Assembly (NCBI RefSeq): GCF_003369915.1
Contig: NC_046674.1
Location: 14,570,001 to 14,634,000, forward strand
Length of the DNA stretch: 64,000 nucleotides
Reading direction: 5' to 3'
Source of the DNA: Drosophila miranda
Lineage: Eukaryota; Arthropoda; Insecta; Diptera; Drosophilidae
The position numbers and the translations under genes were made by a program. Under the pieces are notes generated by a model. It worked only from the letters and a program-made list of their open reading frames with translations. It did not search any database and had not been told where the DNA came from. This document shows positions 54,739 through 64,000 of the stretch, piece after piece. Each line of letters opens with the position of its first letter. Position 1 is the stretch's first letter.

Positions 54739-55191
54739 AACCGCGTTATGCCATTCTGCAACATTGCCGGTTGGGTGGTGTGACCGTTACGGTATATATT
54801 ATCAATTTCATCAATCTATTAAATTTAATTTTTAAAGGTATTTTTAAGAAGGAAGGATTTAGCAAGTTCCATACACAGGTTTTTTTAATTTTCGTTTTCA
54901 AATCGTACTTACGTGCAGCATTTATTCTAATGCATTTCATATAAATCCTTTCGCTCACTCATTTTCAAACAATTTCTATTTGGCGCTAAAATTTGGTGGG
55001 ACTTGCTCTCTTTTTTTTTGGGATTTCATATCAATCTGAGAAAAGGTCTTTATCTATTTATTTACGTTTTTAAACCGTATCTTCATATTAAATTAACGGA
55101 ATAGGGTATACAAATATCCGTACTCCGGTTGACAAGCTACAAGCTATTCGTCAGTATATTTACGGTGCATATTTAATAAGAGACGGTATAT

Positions 55192-55231
55192 TTTGGTATA
55201 TTTCTGAGGGAAAAATCCGCGGGTCACACTG
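55192..55231 (+). promoter_or_regulatory. Alg10 core promoter (motif 6 + motif 1-like)
   Basis: TTTGGTATATTT at 55192-55203 matches Drosophila core-promoter motif 6. GGGTCACACTG at 55221-55231 is one base from motif 1 (YGGTCACACTR). The pair is typical of fly housekeeping promoters without TATA, and lies about 100 bases upstream of the Alg10 start codon. Confidence 0.65.
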
Positions 55232-55325
55232 AACAGCAGCCGGTGGGGTCAAAAAAAGCTAAACAAAAGCAACTAGGAGACAAACTCAATCGAAGGAGCC
55301 AGTTCCGCTGGCTGCAGGACTAATC

Positions 55326-56791
55326 ATGAGTGGATCCTGGAAACTGGTCCTGCCCATTGGCTTTGTGATGTATTCGCTGCCTCTGTTTCTGCGAGTCAAC
55401 GGTACTTCAAACTACATCATCGACGAGGAGTTTCATATCCCACAGGGCCTTGCTTTTTGTCGAAAACAGTTTGACGTGGTAAGTACTGGGCAGAAACCAG
55501 TCGGCCACGCTCGCACTCATTGACTCACTCTCAATTTCAGTGGGACCCGAAGATAACAACGTTTCCCGGCCTATATCTGATTGCCCTCATCTTGAATCCA
55601 TTCAATTACTGCACAGTGACGGGCTTACGCTTGCTGAGTCTTATCGGCGCGGGCATCAACATAATGCTGCTCTACAGGATCCGACGTCGAACGTTGGCCG
55701 GCACAGGCGGCAATTCCTATGCGGCGCACGAGGCAATAACCCTATCGGTCTTGCCGCCACTATACTTTTTCAGTCACCTGTATTACACGGACACCCTGTC
55801 GCTGACTATGGTGCTTATGTTCTACCACTTCTGGCAGCATGAGGCACACTTGCCCGCGGCTGTCTTTGGAGCTGCCAGTGTCCTAATGCGCCAAACGAAC
55901 ATCGTGTGGGTTTGCATGGTCACCGGAATCACTGTGCTGGACACGCTCGTCCAACAGTGCGCCAAGAGGCGTGCAGTGCCCAGAGGACATATCAGACTCC
56001 TAGGAGCAGATGTAAGTAGCACAGAATACATATTTTCGTTAACTAAGTGATCCCTTCCCTTTCAGATGTGGCTGCAGCTGTTGGGCACTCCCCAATTGCT
56101 GTTTAGCTGTATATTGAGCATTTTGGCCAAGTGCTGCTTTTACATATCCGTCATACTGCCCTTCGTTGGATTCCTGTGCATCAACGGTTCAATTGTAGTG
56201 GGTGACAAGAGCGCCCACGAAGCCTCCCTAAATCTGCCGCAAATCTTCTATTTTGCCATATTTACTGCTGTCTTTGCCGTATCTAACACATTACGCCAGC
56301 TTCGTCCCGCGGTGGAGATGCTTCGCCGCAATAGAATCTTCGCCCTTCTGGCTGTGGTCTCAATACTTACGGTAATCCACCTAAACACGGTTGTGCATCC
56401 ATATCTGTTGGCCGATAACCGTCACTACACTTTCTATGTGTGGAGCCGCCTGTATGGTCGGTTCTGGTGGTTTCGCTATGCCATGGCGCCTGCCTATCTG
56501 TTCGCCATGACCGTGCTCTACTGCGGGCTGCGTCACATGCCCGACAGCTTTAAGCTGATGTTTCCCCTCAGCCTTGTGCTGGTTCTGTGCTTCCAGCGGC
56601 TCCTCGAGCTACGATATTTTCTGGTGCCCTACATCCTTTTCCGGCTAAACACGCGGCACACACGCAAGGGCTACTCCGAGTGGCTGGAGTTGGGCGCCCA
56701 TCTGCTCTTGAATGTAGCCACATTCTATGTGTACTTCACCAAAGAGTTCTACTGGCAGGACTACAGCACCCCGCAGAGAATCATTTGGTAA
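55326..56791 (+). CDS. Alg10: Alg10, dolichyl-P-Glc alpha-1,2-glucosyltransferase
   Basis: Three coding exons: 55326-55478, 55541-56011 and 56066-56791; 1350 nt, 449 residues, the usual length for Alg10. The N-terminus has a hydrophobic helix, then the luminal loop NYIIDEEFHIPQGLAFC with the family's conserved acidic pair and His. WDPKITTFPGLYL is another DIE2/ALG10 hallmark. Many hydrophobic helices follow, with VWSRLYGRFWWFRYAMAP and ELRYFLVPYILFRL near the end. The enzyme adds the third and last glucose to the lipid-linked oligosaccharide in the ER membrane, using dolichyl-phosphate-glucose. That glucose is recognised by oligosaccharyltransferase. It is convergent with wls. Confidence 0.95.
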
Positions 56792-57466
56792 ACCCAGACC
56801 CGACCTCAGACCCCGATTCACCATTCACATATTCTATACCATTCCCGAAATTTCGAAACGATTGCAGTGGCGGGCAGACAGATTCACAGCTGCAATATTG
56901 CATATGGTTTAAGCATTTATCAAACTTCTGCGTTAGTTTTCTGATGCGCGGCATGAAAATGCAGCTCCTTGCCATTTTAAATATTGCTTTTTATTCGTTG
57001 CATCGCTACTTGAGTAAGAAATTGCTCTACGTTTTCAGTTACAAAAATGGGGAAGAATTCTACGCATAGGTTTGGTAAATATATAAATATTAAATTGGGG
57101 CGTATGCCCCTAAATATTACTTGATAAATACATATGTATATAAAATCTTACAGGCTATTAAATTGGACTCAAAAGATAATACTGACTGCCGAGGCAAACA
57201 TAAAGAGAATACATGTATCGAAGGGAAAACACTTAGAGCATGCTGAGAAAATCTACCGAAATCTATCTGGTAATGATAATAATAAAGATAATTAATAATG
57301 CTGATCAGATTGTTAAGTGCGAAACTAGGCAAGAAATGCTACACTCTACTTCTAATAAACTGAGCGTTACACACACTTTGAGCGCTACAGCTGCGGGCCA
57401 AAGCCAAGTTTTAATCTTAGTTTGGCCCACAACTGAATGAAAATTCTCCTCCGCGGCTGCGACCCC
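56792..57466. other. overlapping 3' ends of Alg10 and wls
   Basis: No coding signal. A plus-strand AATAAA near 57280 could serve Alg10, and reverse-strand AATAAA (TTTATT near 56990) could serve wls. The transcripts may therefore overlap tail to tail. Confidence 0.4.
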
Positions 57467-59213
57467 CTATTCAAAGGCCACCTTGCGGGTGAAGGAGGTG
57501 AGCGAGGATATCTCACTGGGGTTGCAGTCGGAGGGCAGGTTGCTGAACTCGATTTCCTCGCTGGCCGCTGAGGCCACGATATTTTCATTCGACTGCGTGG
57601 TCTCGTCACTGTGGTGCATTGTGGGCCACTGTTTGTGGCTGGGAGCGTACAGGATGAGCAGGGCAAAAATGTAGATGTTCCACATGCCGTATACGCCGGT
57701 CAAGAAGGCCGAAGTCAGCTGAATCTCAACGTCATCATTCCATTTCCACTGGCCCTCGGCCATCTGGCCCATGATAAAGCCGGTCACGGTTAGAGCGGCG
57801 CAGAGAAGTGTGGCCAGCATGAGGAATTTGAAGCGGTAGATAAGTCCTGGGTGGATATTTGTCGGTTTTATTTCTATAAGGTCTCCCAAATTAGTGTTAC
57901 TCACCCTCATAGTGCAGGCGACGCGCCTGTGACATTGAAGGCAGCGAAGTGCGCTTGTCACCAATGTTCTTGAAGACCTTCGAGATCATGTAGCACAGAA
58001 ACAGGAAGTATACGGCCGCCGAAACTCCCGCCAGAAGTATAAAGCTCATGGCCACTTTGGCCCCCAGCGGGGTCGTCCAGATGGAGTAAAATGGATTGCG
58101 CAGCTGCACTCCTCGTTCGGAAATGTCGAAGACAAACAGAGAGATGCATCCGACTACGACGGCGGAGAGATGCTTCCAGTAGCGCGACCGAATGGTCGAT
58201 TTGTTGGGGGAATCTTGTATCAGCATGTGTTCCCCAGCAAATACCAGCCAGAACGAGAGCAACATGGCATAGAAGATGCCCTGGCGAATGTCGCTCAAGA
58301 GAAGCATGTAGGGCATCTCAATGGTGAGCGACAGGTACTCCAAGGGCAAATTGAGGAACGTCAGGGCTCCGCCGAGGTAGAGGAGCATGTACTCCAACAG
58401 GGCCGGTGACCTCTGCAGCAGATGAACCCTGCGCCAGAACCAGACCATGATGCCCACCACAAAGGGAAAGAGCAGGGTTTTCAGCATGAGCCAGACGTGG
58501 GTGAAGCCACCGTTCTGGTGGATTGCAGTCAGCGTGAGGTCGTGCATGTGCCCAAACTGGAGGTTCATTTGCTTGGGCGTGTCCAGCGGGAAGCGTAGAT
58601 TCAGTAGATAGAAACTGTGATGCAGGGCCCCAAGCTCAAAAAGAGGTATCATGTCGCAGGTGTAGAGCGTCTCCGAGCTTCCGATATGGGCGGCAACGCA
58701 ATCAAGATAACGATGTTCAACGCCATGCGCGTACAGCTTCCACGCGTGGTCGGGATCCCCCTTGTTCCGGTAGGCCAGGCGCATGTCGATCGTCAACTGT
58801 AGCTCCTTGGGGGGTTCGCGCAGCTCCGAGGAGGAGTCATATCCGAATTCCACTTGCAGCACGCCAATGAGGTTCTGTTGCCAGCGCGAGTAGTCCAGCA
58901 CACGACTGTCGCGCGGAAGGGGCATCTGGAAGACATGCACAATCTGGTTGGCCAGCTTCATCGAGTCCTGTTCCACTTCCTCGCGGGTAACCTGGGTGCA
59001 GGATCCTTCGCCACGCGAGTACAAAAAGAAGCTGGTGTCGTTCTGGCGCGCATGGTTTTCCCTGCACAGCGAGCCAAGCACATTAGTATGGCCGGCGGGC
59101 ACGGGCGCGTACAGCCCACCCAGAAGGAAGCACAGCACTTGACACAGCAGCAGGCTGCCAACCAATATGGACAGTTTCCGTCCGCTCAAGTTCTCGAGTA
59201 TAGTTCCCGACAT
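57467..59213 (-). CDS. wls: Wntless (Evi/Sprinter), Wnt cargo receptor
   Basis: Two coding exons on the reverse strand, 59213-57905 and 57846-57467; 1689 nt, 562 residues. The N-terminus ([20 protein letters not shown]) leads into a first transmembrane helix. A large luminal domain of about 200 residues follows ([40 protein letters not shown]). Then come several closely spaced helices ([53 protein letters not shown]). The cytoplasmic tail is short and acidic. This is the architecture of Wntless, which carries lipid-modified Wnt from the ER and Golgi to the cell surface and is recycled by retromer. The coding sequence is intact. It is divergent from the DUF4806 gene. Confidence 0.96.
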
Positions 59214-59819
59214 TCTGACTGGGGCGAAGACTAATGGCGACTCGAGCTAATGAACTGCGCCTCCTCTGCGTACACTACTGGCTAAGGTAAACAATTTGTT
59301 GCACGCTAAAAAAAACTTCAAACGCACCGCTGCAACAAACAAAGCGGCGGCGGCGGCGGCGTTCGTATACAGAATAGCGATGGTCGAATAATCGATAGTC
59401 AGCAGCCAGCAGTCATCGATATTTGACAGCGATGAGAAAACAGCTGTTGCATCTACAGTGGTTTGTTGATAAACGCCACGCCTCCTCTTTCCACAGAAAC
59501 TATTAAAATACGACGAATAAGTGGCAGCAGATGGTCATATGCCTAAGATAAGTGGATAGTACACTCAGGTAAAAGGTCTACAACATTGGTTTGTTCGTGG
59601 GTGCTGCCTCAGGACGTACTAGCGCACATTCGCTCAAGCGAGCGGAAGGCGATAGCAAAAGGCTCGATTATTGCTCGCTTTAGGTGCTCTTTGTCTGACC
59701 TAACCGCTCCCTCACGTAAAACAATATCATAGAGAACTCTGCTCTCCGTTTTGGTAAATGATCAATTAATGTTCTTGGCGATCCTTTATTAATGCTTCTG
59801 TATTTAGCGCATCAACAAA
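59214..59819. promoter_or_regulatory. divergent promoter region of wls and the DUF4806 gene
   Basis: The 606-base gap holds two DRE-like sites sharing ATCGATA (near 59391-59397 and 59415-59421; each one base from TATCGATA) and a GGC trinucleotide run at 59344-59360. It probably contains both promoters. I could not fix a start site. Confidence 0.5.
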
Positions 59820-60943
59820 ATGCCGCCTAAAAGGAAAATCCGCACTAATGCGCCCCGCGGAAATGGAATTCACGCAAATGGGTATCGAAACTGGGACAAT
59901 AACGACGACGAAAGACATGTCAGTAGCTTCGCATTAGAGGATAGTCCCAGTTCAGACTTCGAGGTTGTTTTGACTGGGAAAAAACAACGAACTAATAGCG
60001 ACTCGGCGAAGCCCACACGGGTGTTGAAGCAGGAGAATTGTGCGGAAAGAGAGCTTCACAATCCTATAGATACTGAGCCGGAAGGTGCCACCGACTTCAA
60101 TTCAGGCTTGGGACAGTTGCTTTCGCTCAACAACATATTGTACAATAATGTATTAAAGGGTAAGCTTATTGTATTTATATTTCCCTTCATTCGGGTATCA
60201 CATTTCCACTTTTAAAGAGATGCTCGACCGTCTTAAAAGCATACAAAAGACACAGAAAGCCATGGAGGAATGGCAAAAAGATAGGGACGCGGAGATCTTC
60301 GCGAGGCTGGACAAAATTGACAATGAACTGGAGGCTTTGCAGAATGGTACCCTCGCAATAGGAGCAGCCAGTGCGGACAGTGGTCAGTGGCCCACAAAAG
60401 TAATACCGCTGAACCCATTTACCCTAGTATCCGAACTTGAAGCATTGGAGAAAAGCCTTCAAGACGACGAAATTCTTAAAAGAATGGTAAGACGAAAGGT
60501 TTTGATATCTTTTCGTTTTTACAAAACATTCTATTTTGTGCACCAGGTCAAGGAATTTGAGAATTTGAATGCCAGCGACTACGAGAAATACATTCGAATG
60601 TGTTGGCGTAAAATATTTGTGGACGAGCTGGCCGAGAAATATTGCTGGAGGGGAACCACGACAAAGAAGTGCATTAGGCCCCTCTCCATTACACTGGCTA
60701 TTCGAAGTGAGAGTTAATTTTAAGTGTTAAGTGATTGCTAAATAATAACCCTTGTTCCCTGCTTTTACAGGTGCATCTAGAAAAAAATATCGCGATTTTG
60801 ATGAATCCGTTTTCGACCGGGCTTCGCAGAAGTTTTTCCAATATGCACACGACCGGCTTATGAAACTTGCGAACTATGTCACGAAAGCAAAGAAAGTTAA
60901 TCGTGACGATCCCTTAGCTATCCCAACCTCTGATAATTCTTAA
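59820..60943 (+). CDS. DUF4806 domain protein with coiled coil
   Basis: Four coding exons: 59820-60159, 60218-60486, 60547-60706 and 60771-60943; 942 nt, 313 residues. The N-terminal 110 residues are polar and probably disordered, beginning with a basic patch (MPPKRKIRTNAPRGNG) that could be a nuclear signal. Exon 2 encodes a charged coiled coil (MLDRLKSIQKTQKAMEEWQK). The DUF4806 domain follows, recognised by NPFTLVSELEALEKSL, the Arg/Trp segment IRMCWRKIFVDELAEKYCWR, and the G-[TS]-x-K-K ending. DUF4806 is common in insects, often expanded and sometimes associated with transposon-derived genes. Its biochemical role is unknown, and I infer none here. Confidence 0.85.
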
Positions 60944-61579
60944 ACCCCTCGTAGGCCCAACGACACGTTGGGGTTGCAATATCAGAACTAAATTTAAGTG
61001 TTTTTGAAGTAGATTAAGGCATCTGCGTAGAGCAGGAAAAGGAATCAAACAGATGTCATGAAAAACTGCATATGTACATACATAGACAACAGGCCCGGAA
61101 AACCACTGATCTATACGAATCGGGTATATCGCTATACTCTTTGAGTACAGGGTATAACAAGTCTTGATCAAGAAGAAGGCCTTCTTCTTCAAAAGAACGT
61201 CATGTGCCGCAGTGCCTCTTTCAAGTATTTGTATTAAAGTCCCTTTGAATAATTATAATTGAAAAAGAAACAAAAGAAAATAAAAGACAATTGGATTTTA
61301 ACGAAATATGCATTTTTAAATTTATGAAAAATATGCAGGCAGAACGCCATAAATTGCTTCCGAACTCCTAGCCGTCCATACACAGTACAGGATGTGGCCA
61401 ACATATGTCTTGAGAAGTTTCAAAGGCATCGCAGATGGAAAATGTAACAATTAAAACTAGTATTAGTACAATGGAAGTACTTGTTAAGCTGCAGAACATA
61501 ACACACATACAAAATCGAATTCTAATTTATCCATGGACTGGCTTCTTGCCCACAAAACTCGACGGCTGGTCGCTGTATG
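60944..61579. other. non-coding stretch after the DUF4806 gene
   Basis: 3' UTR and intergenic sequence. ATTAAAG near 61235 and AATAAAAG near 61278 are possible poly(A) signals. A CATATGTACATACATA simple-repeat patch lies near 61068. Nothing else is recognised. Confidence 0.45.
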
Positions 61580-62218
61580 CTACTCGCCGGCGCTCAGGAC
61601 GGATCTAAGAGCTGATCCTGATTTTAACTTATCCTGAACGGCGCAAAACACCGATTCCCAGTGTCCCCATCGACTGTCTTTGTTAACATTTTGAATATGG
61701 GCTTTCTCTTCTTCTTTCACCCACTTTGCGGCGGTCTCTCTGTCCGCTTTGCATTGGCTTACTTACCGTTACTTTTTCTATGTGTGCATTTGAAGGTTTC
61801 AGTCGCCGTTGCTCTGTCGGGGCCTGTGTAAATCGAGGGATGACACCTGCGCCTAGGGATGGACTGTTCCATATCTGTGTCTGTTAATAGATATTAGTTT
61901 TATATTATTAATAGATGGGGTAAATATACTCTTCCCTCATATAACAAATATTATATATGTACAAGCTGACCTGGAAAATGTTCACCATTTAAATTATCAA
62001 TATTAATTTCGAAGCTAAGTAATTACACTCACCACAGCGGACGACGTCACCTTTTTAGTAAATTCACCGTGGGCTGGCTCATGATGACGCAGCGGGAGCC
62101 AACCGCCAGAACCGAAGATCTGGTACCGTCCATAGCAAATTCGTGTGCGGCGTGTTTGTTGTGTGAACTGGCTAGTGACTGAACTGAAACTGAAAATGTT
62201 GCCGGACCGTCGAATCAC
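61580..62218 (-). pseudogene. small unknown gene, possibly frame-broken
   Basis: The reverse strand shows three protein-like pieces in order. Piece 1 (62218-62033) is open in a frame without ATG and ends at donor GTGAGT; an ATG in another frame lies near 62127. Piece 2 (61880-61767) follows acceptor CTATTAACAG and encodes 38 residues, beginning TQIWNSPSLGAGVIPRFTQA. Piece 3 runs to a stop at 61582-61580 (ETAAKWVKEEEKAHIQNVNK, then DSRWGHWESVFCAVQDKLKS). Pieces 2 and 3 would be one frame but for four bases at the junction, where GTAA is repeated. The junction also looks like a donor (GTAAGT), but no good acceptor restores the frame. It is divergent from the ADCK5-like gene and almost touches it. 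No family is recognised. It may be intact with an unseen exon, polymorphic or broken. Confidence 0.4.
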
Positions 62219-62295
62219 TTACAGCTGTTCTGCAACAACAATATCAGGTGTCCACGGGCACGAAACCTTTGCGCTTTGAACGCTTTGGAAAAAAC

Positions 62296-64000
62296 ATGCA
62301 AAGAACTCATGTGAGTACTTTTCATAAAAAAGGGCCGGGAACGCTTCTGATCCTTCCCATTTTGTCGGCCACTAGCGACTGCAGCAACTCCTACAATTGG
62401 GCAGCTGGATTCGTATTAGAAGATTTGGGAGACAAAGTCAGGTTCCCCAGAACAGTGAGAGGAGATCATTTCCCATTGGACGGGTGGGCCTGGTCCTGGC
62501 CGGTGTCGGCGCCATTGGCTATGATGGAATTGTCAACGACTTTACGTACTGCGGGGCGTCGGTGCGCTTTGTGCGCTCTCTCAAAACAGCCGGACTAATT
62601 GCTGCGGACTATATGTGGCTGGACGAGAACGTTGCCGAGTACGAGACCAGGCTGAAGGCGCTGCACCAAAAGAGTGCCGAGCGCCTGCTGGAGACGTGTC
62701 TGCTCAATGGCGGCCTCTATATAAAGGTGGGCCAGGGCGTTGCGGCCATCAATCACATACTGCCGATCGAGTACACCAGCACACTGTCAAGGCTGCAGGA
62801 CAGATGTATCCCGACGACAAAAGCCGATGTGCGCAAGGTGTTCCACAAGGACTTTGGCCAGCTGCCCGAGCAAATCTATGAGGAATTCAACTACAAGCCG
62901 GTAGCAGCAGCCAGCCTGGCCCAAGTGTTCCAGGCGAAGCTGCCGAGTGGCGAGCACGTGGCCGTTAAGGTGCAGTACAGCGATCTGCAGAAGCGCTTCA
63001 TCAGCGACCTGGGCACCATCATGTTCCTGCAGGACATCATCGAGTTCTTCTTCAAGGACTACAACTTCGGCTGGATTTTGAGGGATGTGCGCAAGAATCT
63101 GGTCCAGGAGATGAATTTTGTGCAGGAGGGCCGGAATGCCGAGCGCTGTGCCTTCGATATGAAGAAATTCAACTTTGTTCATGTGCCAAAAGTTTACTGG
63201 CCGTACACCAAGACGGTGAGCTCGCTATTTATCCTGTCCGGAATGCTTCGACTAAATTTTTGTCATTCAGCGCGTTCTCACCCTTGAATGGATGGATGGT
63301 TGCAAGATCAACGACCTTGAGGCAATAGCGTCCCGAAAGCTTAGCGTGCAGGAAATCGATGTGAAGCTCTTTAACACGTTTGCCGAGCAAATCTTCTACA
63401 CCGGCTTTGTGCACGCCGATCCGCATCCCGGCAACAGTGGGTAACAGGGCAGGCTCCAGGCAACAGTCAGTGCTAATTCTATCCACCCTCCCTCATAGTT
63501 TTTGTGCGTAGAAATGAAAGCAGTGGGAGAGCCGACATTATTCTGCTGGACCATGGCCTGTACGAGGAGCTGCCGGTCGAGGTGCGTGGCCCGCTCTGCG
63601 AGTTCTGGGAGGCCACCGTGTTGCGCAACGAATCGAAGATGCAAGCTGCCGCCGAGAAGATTGGCATCGCTGACTACATGCGCTTCGCCGAGGTGCTCTT
63701 CCAGCAGCCCATTCGCATCCGCGGTGGCAGAATCCGAAGCAAATTGTCGGAGGAGGACATCCAGCACATGCAGGAGGTGGCCAGGAAGAATTTTGAATCC
63801 ATAATGGGCACTCTGAAGGAAATGCCGCGCAGCATGCTGTTTGTTGTATGATTCTTCTTGAAAAGAAGCTCTTTAGCTGTGATTTCTAACCAATTTATGT
63901 CGTGCCTAGGTCCGCAACCTGAACACCGTGCGCGCCATTAGCCACCAGCACGGCGATGTGGTGAATCGGCCTCGTGTCATGGCCCGCTACGCCCAGCGTT
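62296..64000 (+). CDS. Adck5: ADCK5-type UbiB/ABC1 atypical kinase, 5' part
   Basis: Exons: 62296-62310, 62385-63215, 63271-63436, 63499-63845 and 63910 to the window edge. The first in-frame ATG is at 62296. It gives an Arg-rich N-terminus (MQRTHQLLQLGSWIRIRRFG), then a hydrophobic segment (VGLVLAGVGAIGYDG), fitting a mitochondrial protein with an inner-membrane anchor. UbiB-family motifs follow in order: KxGQ (LYIKVGQGVAAINHILPIEY), the Ala-rich nucleotide loop (VAAASLAQV), the VAVKVQ lysine, GRNAER, HADPHPGN and LLDHGLY. FAEQIFYTGF and the exon-5 segment VRNLNTVRAI fit ADCK5 better than ADCK1. These atypical kinases act in mitochondrial lipid or quinone metabolism; the substrate of ADCK5 is not established. 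The metal-binding ExD motif reads E-M-N. The gene continues beyond the window. Confidence 0.88.

Overview
The window is nuclear DNA from a Drosophila-type fly. The evidence is small GT-AG introns, long CAG/CAA (Gln) and AAC (Asn) codon runs, GT/TA/GA microsatellites, fly core-promoter motifs, and a set of genes I recognise as fly orthologues (mRpL2, FoxK, a PiT/SLC20 transporter, IRSp53, Alg10, wntless, ADCK5). In D. melanogaster I believe these lie close together on 3L around 68B-D (Muller element D); that is memory, not something the window shows. I cannot name the species. All exon chains below were built by hand from splice sites and phase. Coding totals are exact multiples of three for FoxK, PiT, IRSp53, Alg10, wls and the DUF4806 gene.

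Layout. 1-387: 5' end of mRpL2 (minus). 388-3571: FoxK upstream and leader. 3572-6779: FoxK (plus, 8 coding exons). 7777-8777: BTB/POZ gene (minus, convergent with FoxK), with a possible overlapping 84-codon ORF reaching to 9303. 9304-15986: non-coding sequence and the leader of the phosphate transporter. 15987-18211: PiT-type transporter. 19.0-35.3 kb: a long gene-poor stretch of simple repeats. 35278-36072: small unknown gene (minus). 36.2-50.9 kb: IRSp53 (plus), including an 8.1-kb first intron. 50.9-54.75 kb: a disturbed block with protein-like remnants and three different tandem-repeat families. 55326-56791: Alg10 (plus). 57467-59213: wls (minus, convergent with Alg10). 59820-60943: DUF4806 gene (plus, divergent from wls). 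61580-62218: possible small, perhaps broken, minus gene. 62296-64000: 5' part of an ADCK5-type UbiB kinase gene.

The genes are mostly independent housekeeping or signalling genes: mitochondrial translation (mRpL2), a mitochondrial UbiB kinase-like protein (ADCK5), N-glycan precursor assembly in the ER (Alg10), Wnt secretion (wls), phosphate uptake (PiT), membrane-curving actin regulation (IRSp53) and forkhead transcription (FoxK). I see no gene cluster acting as one new system. The least ordinary parts are the overlapping reading frames at the BTB locus, the GC-AG intron of FoxK, the 50.9-54.75 kb repeat and remnant block, the apparent 4-nt frame break at 61.77 kb, and a substitution in a metal-binding motif of the ADCK5-like protein.
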